In this document: in pieces, positions 41,979 through 51,396 of the stretch | Layout: the number at the start of each line of letters is the position of its first letter | Numbering within the stretch: the stretch's first letter is position 1 | From: Microcystis aeruginosa NIES-4325 | GTDB taxonomy: Bacteria; Cyanobacteriota; Cyanobacteriia; Cyanobacteriales; Microcystaceae | Direction: 5' to 3' | Length of the DNA stretch: 51,957 nucleotides | Assembly: GCF_008974145.1 (NCBI RefSeq) | Contig: NZ_BJKP01000024.1 | Location: 1 to 51,957, forward strand | Made by a program: the position numbers and the translations under genes | The notes under the pieces: generated by a model | Databases searched by the model: none | Told to the model about the DNA's origin: nothing | What the model saw: only the letters and a program-made list of their open reading frames with translations

Positions 41979-44900
41979 ATGTCTAGATTATTAATCAGCC
42001 AGTATCAGGCGGAAGTTGAGAAGATTGTCCAATATGGCGGAAGTCGCAAGGAAACTTCGATTAGAGTCGCTTTTCAGAATTTGTTAAATGACTATTGCAA
42101 GGCGCGGGATTTTTTGTTAATTCCGGAGTTGGATTATCGCACTAAGTCGGGAAAAGTTGTCTATCCTGACGGGACGGTAAAGGATGCTTTGCGGTTAGAT
42201 TGGGGATATTGGGAAAGTAAGGATCAATACGATAATTTAGACGAAGAAATTGAGAAAAAGTTAGCGAAAGGCTACCCCAATGACAATATTTTATTTGAAG
42301 ACTCCCAGACGGCGGTTTTAATTCAAGGAGGAGAGGAAAGACTGCGCGTCTCCATGCGCGATGATGAGGCTTTGGATGGGATTATTAATGCTTTTATCAA
42401 TTATGTCCGTCCGGAGGTTGAGGATTTTCGAGAGGCAATTGATAGTTTTAAGGAAGATTTACCAACAATTTTAGAAGCGTTGCGGGGTTTAATTGCGCGA
42501 CAGTCGGAGACGAATCGGAATTTTGTGACAGCGCGGGACAAATTTTTAGAGATTTGTCGCAAGTCAATCAATCCAGAAATTAGTCTGGAAGATGTGCGAG
42601 AGATGATTATTCAGCACATCCTGACAGAGGATATTTTTATCAATATTTTTAATGAGTCCCAGTTTCACCGGGAAAATAATATCGCTAGGGAATTACAGGG
42701 AGTGATTGAAACTTTCTTTACTGGTAATACTAAGCGCAATACTTTAGGGACTATTGAACGTTATTATGCAGTAATTCGGCGGACAGCGGCGAATATTTAT
42801 AACCACCACGAGAAGCAGAAGTTTCTCAAGGCGATTTATGAGAATTTTTATAAAGCATACAATCCGAAAGCGGCAGACCGGTTGGGAATTGTCTATACAC
42901 CCAATGAAATTGTCCGTTTTATGATTGAAAGTGTCGATTATTTGGTCCACAAGCATTTTGGTAAGTTGTTGGCGGATCCAGGAGTAGAAATTTTAGATCC
43001 GGCGACGGGGACAGGAACTTTTGTAACGGAGTTAATTGAGTATTTACCGAAGGATAAGTTACGGTACAAGTATAAGCATGAGATGCACTGTAATGAGGTG
43101 GCAATTCTGCCTTATTATATTGCGAATTTGAATATTGAGTTCACCTATAAGCAGAAGATGGGTGAGTATGAGGAGTTTGAGCATATCTGTTTTGTGGATA
43201 CCCTGGACCATGCTGCTTTTCATCTCAAGCAGATGGATTTGTTTGCCATGTCGGTGGAGAATACCCAACGCATTCAAAATCAAAATGACCGCAATATTTC
43301 TGTAATTATTGGTAATCCTCCTTATAATGCTAATCAGCAAAATGAGAATGACAATAATAAAAATCGGAAGTATCCTGCTATTGATAAGCGCATTAAGGAT
43401 ACTTACATCGAAGAGAGTACCGCGCAGAAGACAAAGCTATATGATATGTATTCTCGCTTCTTTCGTTGGGCTACAGATAGGTTAGGTGAAAATGGTATAA
43501 TAGGTTTTATTACTAATTCGTCATTTATCGATGCGAGGACATTTGACGGTTTTAGAAAAGTAGTAGAGAATGAGTTTAGTGAAATTTATATCATTGATTT
43601 AGGTGGTAATGTCAGGAAAAATCCTAAACTTTCAGGGACAACTCATAATGTTTTCGGTATTCAGACGGGGGTGACGATTAGTTTGATGGTGAAGCGAGAA
43701 AGTAATAATCTTCCTTGTCAAATTTTATATACTCGCCGTCCTGAATTGGATACAGCAGCGCAAAAATTAGAGTTTTTGTCATCGACAAAACTTAATCAGC
43801 TTGATTTTGAGCATATCATCCCAGATAAAAAACATAACTGGATTGAACAATCAGATAATGATTTCGATTGTCTGATACCATTGGTAAATAAGAATACTAA
43901 ACTAGCCAAATCTGGCGCAGAAGAAATGGCAGTTTTCAAACTATTTTCATTGGGTGTAGTAACCAATCGAGATGAATGGGTATATGATTATTCTGACAAA
44001 AACTTATCTCGTAAAATGTCTTATTTTCTAGAAATTTATAATAGACAACTAGGAAAAATATCAAAAACATCAAATGTTTTAGAGGAAAAATTATCAACTG
44101 AGATTAAGTGGACGAGAGACTTGAAAAAACAATTAACAAATAATAGTAAAATAAGTTTTGATGAGAATTGCATATTACCATCTCTATATAGAAGTTTTGT
44201 TTCAAAATATATTTACTGGGATAAATGTGTTAATGAAATGCAATATCAACTCCCAAAAATCTTTCCTGATATAAATTCTCAAAACATAGTTATTATTTAT
44301 TCTTCTGGACAAAAAGCATTTACAGTTCTCTCAAGTAATCAAATTTTTGATTTACATTTAACAGGTGACTCTCAATGTCTCCCTCTTTACTACTACGACA
44401 AAGAAGGAAACCGCATCGATAATATCACCGATTGGGGATTGCAGCAATTCCAAAAACATTACAACGATAAAACCATCACCAAACTCGATATCTTCCACTA
44501 CACTTATGCAGTCCTCCACTACCCGGAATATCGCAGTAAATACGAATTAAATCTTAAGCGAGAATTTCCGCGACTTCCCTTTTATGATAACTTCTCTCAA
44601 TGGGTAGAATGGGGAAGCAAACTAATGGAATTACATATCAACTATGAAACCGTCGCACCCTACCCACTAACCCGCATTGATACTAATAATAACCTCAAAC
44701 CAAAAACTAAACTAAAAGCTGACCGAGAAAAAAATTCTATCAACCTCGATGATGTCACTTTCCTACAAGATATTCCCAAAATTGCCTGGGAATATAAACT
44801 CGGTAATCGTTCAGCCCTAGAATGGATATTAGATCAATATAAGGAAAAGAAACCCAAAGATCAAACCATCGCCGAAAGATTTAATCATTATCGCTTTGCC

Positions 44901-44990
44901 GATTATAAAGAAACAGTAATTGACTTATTACAACGAGTCTGTACTGTCAGCGTCGAAACCATGAAAATAATAGAAGCGATGAAACATTAA
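41979..44990 (+). CDS. Single-chain restriction-modification enzyme (type IIG/ISP-like)
   Basis: This 1003-residue protein joins a nuclease and an N6-adenine methylase. Residues 63-81 show Pro63-Asp64 and Glu79-Ser80-Lys81, a PD-(D/E)xK pattern in DALRLDWGYWESK. A helical coupler follows. The methylase has motif I DPATGTGTF near residue 340 and motif IV NPPY at 446-449. The C-terminal part (about 600-1000) should be the target-recognition domain, ending in a conserved-looking tail. There is no helicase domain, which separates it from full ISP enzymes such as LlaGI and points to a type IIG-like architecture. No companion methylase or specificity subunit adjoins it. The recognition site is unknown. 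Confidence 0.88.
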   Translation: MSRLLISQYQAEVEKIVQYGGSRKETSIRVAFQNLLNDYCKARDFLLIPELDYRTKSGKVVYPDGTVKDALRLDWGYWESKDQYDNLDEEIEKKLAKGYPNDNILFEDSQTAVLIQGGEERLRVSMRDDEALDGIINAFINYVRPEVEDFREAIDSFKEDLPTILEALRGLIARQSETNRNFVTARDKFLEICRKSINPEISLEDVREMIIQHILTEDIFINIFNESQFHRENNIARELQGVIETFFTGNTKRNTLGTIERYYAVIRRTAANIYNHHEKQKFLKAIYENFYKAYNPKAADRLGIVYTPNEIVRFMIESVDYLVHKHFGKLLADPGVEILDPATGTGTFVTELIEYLPKDKLRYKYKHEMHCNEVAILPYYIANLNIEFTYKQKMGEYEEFEHICFVDTLDHAAFHLKQMDLFAMSVENTQRIQNQNDRNISVIIGNPPYNANQQNENDNNKNRKYPAIDKRIKDTYIEESTAQKTKLYDMYSRFFRWATDRLGENGIIGFITNSSFIDARTFDGFRKVVENEFSEIYIIDLGGNVRKNPKLSGTTHNVFGIQTGVTISLMVKRESNNLPCQILYTRRPELDTAAQKLEFLSSTKLNQLDFEHIIPDKKHNWIEQSDNDFDCLIPLVNKNTKLAKSGAEEMAVFKLFSLGVVTNRDEWVYDYSDKNLSRKMSYFLEIYNRQLGKISKTSNVLEEKLSTEIKWTRDLKKQLTNNSKISFDENCILPSLYRSFVSKYIYWDKCVNEMQYQLPKIFPDINSQNIVIIYSSGQKAFTVLSSNQIFDLHLTGDSQCLPLYYYDKEGNRIDNITDWGLQQFQKHYNDKTITKLDIFHYTYAVLHYPEYRSKYELNLKREFPRLPFYDNFSQWVEWGSKLMELHINYETVAPYPLTRIDTNNNLKPKTKLKADREKNSINLDDVTFLQDIPKIAWEYKLGNRSALEWILDQYKEKKPKDQTIAERFNHYRFADYKETVIDLLQRVCTVSVETMKIIEAMKH

Positions 44991-45049
44991 AAAGATTGCA
45001 GCTTTTCGGCCCTCTTATTCTTTGTGTGATAAGTTTAATTTATGCTAAT

Positions 45050-45083
45050 AATAAATCCAGTTATTAAAAACTGATTATCTATT
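45050..45083 (+). repeat. Dispersed repeat (AAATCCAGTTATTAAAAACT core), copy 3
   Basis: This partial copy of 38731-38790 overlaps the stop codon of the minus-strand TIGR03279 gene (TAA at 45075-45077). Confidence 0.75.
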
Positions 45084-46415
45084 GAGCGTCAGACAAGTTT
45101 TAATTAATTCCTCCACTCCCAGGACTGGATAAATAGGGACTCCTAACTGATTAATCACAGTTTCTAGGGTTAAATCATCTAAAAATACCGCTTCCCCATG
45201 CTTGAGCATGAGGGAGGGTAATAAAACCCCATCCCCAAGATTTTTACCTTGTAATCCCTTAAGAATATCTTGCCCGGTTAATAAACCCGTAACCGTGATT
45301 TCCTGTCCCCAATAATCACTATTTAAAGCCACTAATTCCACGGTTAAACCCTGCACCTTATTTAACTGTTTAACTAGGGGTTGAAAAGCTTGTTCTACCG
45401 CATTTCCCACTACCCATATTAACCGTCTAGAGGGAGTAATTTGAGCAGGTAATAACTTCTTGGCTGTCTTCTGAAAATCCCTAATAAATTGACGAATTGA
45501 GCCAACTCCGTTACCGATTTGGGGATAGTCTTCGTAGTGAGATTGGGGTGGTAAATCGACTCGGGCAATTAAAAACCATTCATCGGCTAACCACACCACA
45601 TTACTGCCAAATTCTTGGCGAAATTGTTTCTGTAAAATTTGGACTTGTTCAATCACTTCTCGCGCTTTTTCTTGGCTAACGGGAATTAATTCATCTTCTT
45701 GGGGACGAAAGCGGGTTAATCCCACGGGAACTACGGCAACCGACTCCACACAGGGAATATCTCCCCGATGAAAAGAAACCAAATCTAATAGGGTTCTTTC
45801 CAGATGAATTCCATCATTAATATTGGGACAAACTACCACTTGAGCATGAATTTGTAATTGTCTCGCTTGTAGCCATTTTAAATGGTCTAAAATTTGACCA
45901 GCGCGGGGATTTTTTAAGAGACGAATCCTCAGATCTGGTTCCGTGGCATGAACGGATACAAAAAGCGGTGAGATGTGCATCTTTTCGATTCGCTGCCATT
46001 CTTTTGATGTGAGATTAGTTAAGGTTAAATAACTGCCATAGAGAAAACTTAGGCGATAGTCATCATCTTTATGGTATAAAGTTTCTCTTTTGCCCTCTGG
46101 TTGTTGATCGATAAAGCAAAAAGGACATTTATTATTACACTGAATTAAGCCATCAAAAAGGGCAGTTTCAAACTCTAAACCTAAGTCGTCATGATAATCT
46201 TTTTCGATGTCTATCCGGTGAGTTTTTCCCTGACTATCAAGCACTTCTAGGGTGAGAAATTCATCGGCACACAAAAATTGATAATCGATTAAGTCCCGGG
46301 GACGATTACCATTGATAGAGACGAGCGCATCCCCAATTTCAAAACCCACCTCGGCGGCGATCGAATCCGGGATGACACCAGTAATTTTAGCAGGACGAAT
46401 AGTTAATTCACTCAT
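45075..46415 (-). CDS. TIGR03279-type PDZ/radical-SAM-like/DUF512 protein
   Basis: This 446-residue protein is found mainly in cyanobacteria and related to a broader DUF512 family. The N-terminal PDZ-like part (ITGVIPDSIAAEVGFEIGDALVSINGNRPRD) is followed by a cysteine motif CNNKCPFCFIDQQPEGKRETLY, a radical-SAM-like cluster motif, then LLKNPRAGQILDHLKWL and the C-terminal DUF512 part (VLLPSLMLKHGEAVFLDDL). It is thought to be an Fe-S oxidoreductase, with no proven reaction. The ATG is at 46415 and the length is normal. The last residues lie inside a dispersed repeat. Confidence 0.9.
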   Translation of the reverse strand: MSELTIRPAKITGVIPDSIAAEVGFEIGDALVSINGNRPRDLIDYQFLCADEFLTLEVLDSQGKTHRIDIEKDYHDDLGLEFETALFDGLIQCNNKCPFCFIDQQPEGKRETLYHKDDDYRLSFLYGSYLTLTNLTSKEWQRIEKMHISPLFVSVHATEPDLRIRLLKNPRAGQILDHLKWLQARQLQIHAQVVVCPNINDGIHLERTLLDLVSFHRGDIPCVESVAVVPVGLTRFRPQEDELIPVSQEKAREVIEQVQILQKQFRQEFGSNVVWLADEWFLIARVDLPPQSHYEDYPQIGNGVGSIRQFIRDFQKTAKKLLPAQITPSRRLIWVVGNAVEQAFQPLVKQLNKVQGLTVELVALNSDYWGQEITVTGLLTGQDILKGLQGKNLGDGVLLPSLMLKHGEAVFLDDLTLETVINQLGVPIYPVLGVEELIKTCLTLNR

Positions 46416-46708
46416 GTTTTTAGGTCGCCATCCAATTATTTAACTGCAAGTCTTTGGCTGCATCTCACTTTTGTCAAACTAATTCTACAGCAGCTTAGGG
46501 CGATCGCTCCATAAAACTCCTCCCAAATTGATCATGAGCGAAACATTAAAAGAATGTTAAAACCTTAAACGCTATGCCTAGGGGTTGACTTTTAGGGTTT
46601 TTGATCGTTCCTGTTTTCGTTAACTTTTCAATCCGTTCTAATCTATCCGCTGCCGTTAATCAGTACAGGTGTTCGGAGAAGGTGGAATCGATCGCGGGGT
46701 GTAGGGCA

Positions 46709-47275
46709 TTAACTTAATCGGGCCTTGGCAAAAATTTGTCCGGGGGTTAGGGTTAAATCGGGGAGGAGAATATCGCTCATCTCGTCATCGCCTTTTTTAA
46801 TCGCCGGGGGTGCGTCGGGATAGAAAATTGTGATCTGCTTGGCCCGGGGATCGACGATCCAGACGCGACTGACTCCCGCTTTTAGGTAGTCCACGGCTTT
46901 TTCGCTCAGGCTGCTGAAGGATTGTTCCGGAGAAATAATTTCGATGACTAATTCCGGGGGAACGGGACAAGCTTCATCGGTGAGGGGAATATCTCCTAAC
47001 CTTTCCAAGGAAATGTAGAGGAGATCGGGAACGGGACACCAATCTCGATCGTTTTTGCTGAGAATGATCGCCCATTCGATTCCCACCTCTCCCCGTCCTT
47101 GATTCCAGCGATCGAGTACGAGAAATAAAGCACCAGTTAAACGAGAATGAAAGAATTTCGGTGACATTTTTGCGATCGCTTCTCCATCGACTAATTCATA
47201 GGTAATATCGCCATCGGCATCGGTTAGCGAGAGAAATTCCGGTAAAGTGAGGGATTTAGAAGAGATAAGAGTCAT
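46709..47275 (-). CDS. Uma2 family (DUF820) endonuclease-like protein
   Basis: This 188-residue protein starts at the ATG at 47275 (MTLISSKSLTLPEF), with a TTG two codons upstream as the alternative. Family marks are LPEFLSLTDADGDITYELVDGEAI, VPDLLYISLERL, and the PD-(D/E)xK-like core PPELVIEIISPEQSFSSLSEKAVDYLKAGVSRVWIVDPRAKQITIF. Uma2 proteins are abundant in cyanobacteria, many copies per genome, and adopt a restriction-endonuclease fold, but their biological role is unsettled. The gene is alone. A possible small frame lies 60 bp upstream on the same strand. Confidence 0.88.
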   Translation of the reverse strand: MTLISSKSLTLPEFLSLTDADGDITYELVDGEAIAKMSPKFFHSRLTGALFLVLDRWNQGRGEVGIEWAIILSKNDRDWCPVPDLLYISLERLGDIPLTDEACPVPPELVIEIISPEQSFSSLSEKAVDYLKAGVSRVWIVDPRAKQITIFYPDAPPAIKKGDDEMSDILLPDLTLTPGQIFAKARLS

Positions 47276-47340
47276 GGTCAATTTTCAACCGAAGCAATAG
47301 GAAAATCGAGCGGGAATTTTCAGATCGGGGCGATTGCTTA

Positions 47341-47436
47341 TTAGCTAATCTTCCCCGGGCATTCGTAGCAGCCACGGATTAAACTAACGGGAGGCATATT
47401 GATCATCTCGTAGCCAATCAGCTGATGGGTAAACAT
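47341..47436 (-). other. Possible 31-residue ORF with CYEC motif
   Basis: A minus-strand frame ATG-to-TAA of 31 codons reads MFTHQLIGYEMINMPPVSLI and then RGCYECPGKIS. The start at 47436 has no clear ribosome-binding site. The sequence looks more protein-like than chance (CxxC, balanced composition), but there is no family match I know. It may be a remnant of a larger gene or a leader upstream of the Uma2 gene. Confidence 0.3.
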
Positions 47437-47537
47437 AAATCTCAGATTATGACCCTCTCAAAGCATACACGAACCAGTTAATCTGTTGCCAATCTTTTAG
47501 CTCTTTCTCTTGATTTATTTGACTTGTCAATCTAATA

Positions 47538-47600
47538 TAGCGCGTGGAAAGAACCACAAAGACACAAAGGACAAAAAGATCGATCGCTCCTATGGCTGAA
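47538..47600 (+). repeat. Dispersed repeat copy 3 (GTGGAA..GAACCACA..AGACACA part)
   Basis: This stretch matches the second half of 22591-22690. Together with the TTGCCTC heptamers at 47743-47771 it accounts for much of the 47276-47805 spacer. Apart from the small frame at 47341-47436 I see no supported gene there. Confidence 0.65.
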
Positions 47601-47805
47601 TTTGTTTCCATTGCTGACGACCAACCACCGCCTTCGTTAACAACTGGAACAATTGACTCAATATCCTGTATAGTCAACTGTGTAGCGATTGTAATCCTCA
47701 CCTAAGTACCTAAGCAAAATTAATTACACATATCTACCCCCCCTTGCCTCTTGCCTCCTGCCTTTTGCCTTTCTTCACTAGGAAATTTATTTTGCACGAC
47801 TACTT

Positions 47806-48861
47806 ATGACCACTCTCCCCCCTGTTAATGCCGCTAGTGACATAGAAAATCGTAAAGCCGAACATTTGCGAGTTTGTCTGGAAGAAGACGTAGAATTTAG
47901 CGAAATTAGCAGTGGATTAGAGAAATATCGCTTTAATCACTGCTGTTTGCCAGAACTAGACCGCAGTGATATTAATATTGGTACTAGCTTTTTAGGCAAA
48001 AGCCTCGGCGCCCCTGTATTGATTTCTTCCATGACCGGGGGAACTACCTTAGCCCATCTAGTCAATACTCGACTGGCAACCGTCGCCCAACGTTACCGTT
48101 TAGCGATGGGGGTTGGGTCCCAACGCATCGCCCTCGAACAACCGGAATTAGCCGCCACTTTTTCCGTTCGCCATCTCGCCCCCGATATCCTGCTTTTGGC
48201 TAATTTAGGGGCAGTGCAGTTAAATTATGGCTGTGGTGTGGAAGAATGCCTGAAATTAGTCGATTTATTGGAGGCTGATGCCCTGATTCTTCATCTTAAT
48301 CCCCTGCAAGAATGGGTACAATCGGGAGGCGATAAAAATTTTCGAGGACTCCTTGACAAAATCGCCCTCGTCTGCTCTAAATTGCCCGTTCCTGTGGTGG
48401 CTAAGGAAGTGGGTAACGGCATCTCCGGGGCAATGGCTAAAAAGTTAATAGAGGCGGGGGTGGCGGCGATTGATGTGGCGGGGGCTGGCGGCACTTCTTG
48501 GGCAAAGGTGGAAAGTCAAAGGGCAAAAGATAAAAAACAGCGTCATTTAGGTCAAGTTTTCGCCGATTGGGGTTTACCCACCGCCGATTGTATTACCTCT
48601 ATCCGGGCAATTAATTCTACTATTCCTCTCATCGCTTCCGGGGGTTTGAAAAATGGGGTCGATATTGGCAAAGCTATCGCTTTAGGGGCGGATTTAGGCG
48701 GTTTAGCCCGGCCTTTTCTCACCGCAGCTGTGGCATCGGAGGCGGCGGTAGATGAGTTGGTGACTTTTTTGATTGCTGAATTAGAAATTGCTTTATTCTG
48801 TACGGGTAATGCTAATTTATCGGCCTTAAAAAATTCCAGTGCTTTAAGCTTGGGAAATTAA
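47806..48861 (+). CDS. fni: Isopentenyl-diphosphate delta-isomerase, type 2
   Basis: This FMN- and NADPH-dependent enzyme interconverts isopentenyl and dimethylallyl diphosphate for isoprenoid (carotenoid, chlorophyll tail) synthesis. Family blocks are [84 protein letters not shown] and [29 protein letters not shown]. The catalytic Gln and metal-binding Glu lie in NPLQE. The 351 residues fit type 2 IDI, the form cyanobacteria use. The start ATG at 47806 follows TTGCCTT heptamers and has no strong ribosome-binding site. Confidence 0.95.
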   Translation: MTTLPPVNAASDIENRKAEHLRVCLEEDVEFSEISSGLEKYRFNHCCLPELDRSDINIGTSFLGKSLGAPVLISSMTGGTTLAHLVNTRLATVAQRYRLAMGVGSQRIALEQPELAATFSVRHLAPDILLLANLGAVQLNYGCGVEECLKLVDLLEADALILHLNPLQEWVQSGGDKNFRGLLDKIALVCSKLPVPVVAKEVGNGISGAMAKKLIEAGVAAIDVAGAGGTSWAKVESQRAKDKKQRHLGQVFADWGLPTADCITSIRAINSTIPLIASGGLKNGVDIGKAIALGADLGGLARPFLTAAVASEAAVDELVTFLIAELEIALFCTGNANLSALKNSSALSLGN

Positions 48862-48871
48862 TTTTGTCCGA

Positions 48872-49342
48872 CTAATTACTGATAATTTTTTGAAAATCTC
48901 TTTGAATAATAGCGAAATTTTTGTCTGTTAAAAGCGGCACATGAACGAATAAGGCTCTCGGATGATATTTTAAGACTTGAAAATATAATTCTTCGCAGAC
49001 AAACTGACCAGCATTATCGCTGATATAACTATAGTCAAGGTTTTTAATTAAATCTGACAAGGGAATTGGTGTCAATAACTTTTTTGTGCTACTCCTAGCC
49101 TGAGATTCTAAACTTAAACGATAACGACTTTCCGCCATGCCACAACAAATAACTAAATCGGGTTTTTTGTCTTGAATAGCTTTGATAACTCGTTCACTGG
49201 CTCGATGGGTATTAACGGGAAGTTGACGCAAAAATAAAAGCTTTTTTGCATAATTATCTTGAATAGATACTAACAAATCATCGGAGGAATTACTCCGGTG
49301 ATGACATAACCAAGGCGCAAAAGAAGTTAAGAGAATTGTCAA
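48872..49342 (-). CDS. Peptidase C15-like (pyroglutamyl peptidase family) protein
   Basis: This 156-residue protein resembles pyrrolidone-carboxyl peptidases, which remove N-terminal pyroglutamate. The catalytic triad residues can be placed: Glu in CCGMAESRYRL, Cys in DNAGQFVCEELYFQVL and His in ALFVHVPLL. The protein is shorter than classic Pcp (about 210 residues), lacking part of the N-terminal and middle loops, and the opening LLTSFAPW lacks the usual GFEPF. So it is a divergent member, perhaps with another substrate. The start is TTG at 49342 with AAGGAAA upstream. It converges on fni with an 10-bp gap. Confidence 0.78.
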   Translation of the reverse strand: MTILLTSFAPWLCHHRSNSSDDLLVSIQDNYAKKLLFLRQLPVNTHRASERVIKAIQDKKPDLVICCGMAESRYRLSLESQARSSTKKLLTPIPLSDLIKNLDYSYISDNAGQFVCEELYFQVLKYHPRALFVHVPLLTDKNFAIIQRDFQKIISN

Positions 49343-49425
49343 GTTATTTCCTTAAAAGCGATCGAAGGGACAAAAATTGCTACACTAACTGACGTGACCT
49401 CAATTAAAGACGAGATTGATATTCT

Positions 49426-50481
49426 ATGCAACGCCGTAAATTTTTGCTTATTAGTGGCAGTTTAGGCGGTTTTAGCTTGGCAGCTTGCGCTCATCAAATT
49501 TTACAGCCCGTTACTTCCAAAAATCCCCCTGAGTCTCCTGTTAAACAAGCACAAAAGGCGAAAAAAGTCAAGATAATCGTGATTAGTGACCTTAATAGTC
49601 AATACGGTTCCACTACTTACGATCCCGAAATCGATCGAGCTATCCCCTTAATTATCAATCATAAACCCGATCTGGTCCTCTGTGGTGGCGACATGGTGGC
49701 AGGACAAAAAAGCAGCCTGACAGAGGCAGCAATTAACGCTATGTGGTCAGCCTTTGATTCCCATATCGCCGCACCCCTGCGAGCTGCTAAAATACCCTTT
49801 GGTTTTACCATCGGTAATCATGACGCTTCTGGAGCTTTATCCGCAGGAAAATTTATCTATGCTCAAGAGAGAAAATTAGCCCAAGATTATTGGCAAAATC
49901 CCCAACATGAGACAAGTTTAAATTTTATCGATAAAACCAGCTTTCCTTTTTATTATACTTTCACTCAAAATGGTATATTCTATCTAGTTTGGGATGCCTC
50001 CACTCATTTAATCTCTGGGCAACAACTAAATTGGGCAGCAAAAAACTTGAGTAGTAGCGACGCTAAAAATGCTAGAATGCGGCTAGTAATCGGTCATTTA
50101 CCCCTCTACGGTATTGCCGTCGGTAGAAATCGACCAGGGGATTATTTAGCCGATGCCGAGAAATTAAGAGCGTTTTTAGAGGGCCATCAGGTGCATACTT
50201 ATATTAGTGGCCATGCTCACGCTTACTATCCGGGTAAACGGGGGCAATTACAATTATTACACGCGGGAGCTTTAGGCAGTGGACCGCGACGGTTATTGAA
50301 CAGTGAACAAGCACCTAGAAAAACCCTAACAATTATCGATATTAATCCCCATCAACAGGAAACAGTTTACACCACCTACGATATGAAAACCCAAAAGGCG
50401 ATCGATATTACCAGTTTACCTCCTTTGATTATGGCTCCCAACGGGCAGGTTTTACGTCGAGATATTCCATCGGTTAACTAG
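49426..50481 (+). CDS. Exported metallophosphoesterase (Tat/lipoprotein)
   Basis: This 351-residue protein has an N-terminal twin-arginine signal QRRKFLLISGSLGGFSLAAC, in which LAAC is also a plausible lipobox, so it is probably exported folded and may be lipid anchored. The phosphoesterase core has IVISDLNSQYG (DxN in place of the usual DxH), VLCGGDMVAG, FTIGNHDASGA, LVIGHLPLYG and YISGHAHAYYPG. The replacement of His by Asn in the first metal motif is unusual and may mark a subfamily. The substrate is unknown. parA follows after 15 bp, so they may share a transcript. Confidence 0.85.
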   Translation: MQRRKFLLISGSLGGFSLAACAHQILQPVTSKNPPESPVKQAQKAKKVKIIVISDLNSQYGSTTYDPEIDRAIPLIINHKPDLVLCGGDMVAGQKSSLTEAAINAMWSAFDSHIAAPLRAAKIPFGFTIGNHDASGALSAGKFIYAQERKLAQDYWQNPQHETSLNFIDKTSFPFYYTFTQNGIFYLVWDASTHLISGQQLNWAAKNLSSSDAKNARMRLVIGHLPLYGIAVGRNRPGDYLADAEKLRAFLEGHQVHTYISGHAHAYYPGKRGQLQLLHAGALGSGPRRLLNSEQAPRKTLTIIDINPHQQETVYTTYDMKTQKAIDITSLPPLIMAPNGQVLRRDIPSVN

Positions 50482-50496
50482 AAAGGAATTCCCATC

Positions 50497-51384
50497 ATGG
50501 CCACTGTCATCAGCACCGTTAATATGAAAGGAGGAGTAGGAAAAACTACCCTTACCGTCAACCTTGCCACCTGTTTAGCTAAATTTCAGCAAAAACGAGT
50601 CCTTGTCCTCGATTTAGACGCTCAAATCAGTGCGACTCTTAGCTTGATGTCCCCCCATGAATTCGCTCAACTGCGTCGCAAAAAACGCACTTTAAGCTAT
50701 TTATTAGAAGCAATTATCAAACCCAATCCCTACAATAAATTAACTATTGATGATATTATTGTCCCTTCAGTCTGTGAAATTAAAGGCTTAGATCTACTGC
50801 CGGGAGACATCGAACTATATGACGAATATGTCGTCTCAGAAACCCTGCACCATCAAGCAATTTTACAGGAAGATTTAGGCTTTGATCATGCTTGGAATAA
50901 CCTGGAAAGAATCCTAATTCAAAAAATCATTGAACCGATTCAAGACCGTTACGATTATATTATCATGGACTGCGCTCCGGGCTATAATCTTTTAACTCGT
51001 AGTGGACTATGTAGCAGTCATTTTTATTTACTACCTGCCCGTCCCGAACCCTTATCAATTGTCGGCATTCAGCTATTAGAAAGAAGAATAGTTAAACTGA
51101 AAGCTAGTCATCAAGAAACCCAACCGATTAACCCTAGTTTACTCGGTATAGTTTTTATTCTTTCCGGTGGTGGTTTACTCAGTCGCTACTATAATCAAGT
51201 CATGCGCCGGGTACAACAGGATTTTCAAGCCCATCAAATTTTTGCTAATGCGATTCCTATGGATGTTAATGTAGCTAAAGCTGTGGATATGTTCGTGCCT
51301 GTGGTGGCAGCCATGCCTTCTTCTAGTGGTTCCAAAGCTTTTATGAAACTCACAGAAGAATTCTTGATGAAAGCCAAAAAATAG
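50497..51384 (+). CDS. ParA-type ATPase, no ParB partner
   Basis: This 295-residue protein has the deviant Walker A motif NMKGGVGKTTLTVNLA (about residues 9-24), with the signature lysine, and the Walker A' motif VLVLDLDAQISATLSLM. The switch is IIMDCAPGYNLLTRSGL. The rest of the sequence (PARPEPLSIVGIQLLERRI) fits ParA/Soj. These ATPases position plasmids, chromosomes or protein cargo on the nucleoid. No parB or parS is visible, so it is an orphan whose cargo is unknown. It sits 15 bp after the phosphoesterase gene and 12 bp before the TIGR03792 gene. Confidence 0.88.
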   Translation: MATVISTVNMKGGVGKTTLTVNLATCLAKFQQKRVLVLDLDAQISATLSLMSPHEFAQLRRKKRTLSYLLEAIIKPNPYNKLTIDDIIVPSVCEIKGLDLLPGDIELYDEYVVSETLHHQAILQEDLGFDHAWNNLERILIQKIIEPIQDRYDYIIMDCAPGYNLLTRSGLCSSHFYLLPARPEPLSIVGIQLLERRIVKLKASHQETQPINPSLLGIVFILSGGGLLSRYYNQVMRRVQQDFQAHQIFANAIPMDVNVAKAVDMFVPVVAAMPSSSGSKAFMKLTEEFLMKAKK

Positions 51385-51396
51385 GAGATAATTACT

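Noticed and set aside
44991-45074. Duplicate of the tRNA-Pro 3' end marking an integrated island
   Set aside because: I looked for GTTCGAATCCTGTCATCCCG after the restriction-modification gene and did not see it, so there is no evidence for site-specific integration.
47447-47701. 84-codon minus-strand frame, first residues faintly like an acetyltransferase start
   Set aside because: The middle is read from the dispersed repeat at 47538-47600 and no acetyltransferase motif is present.
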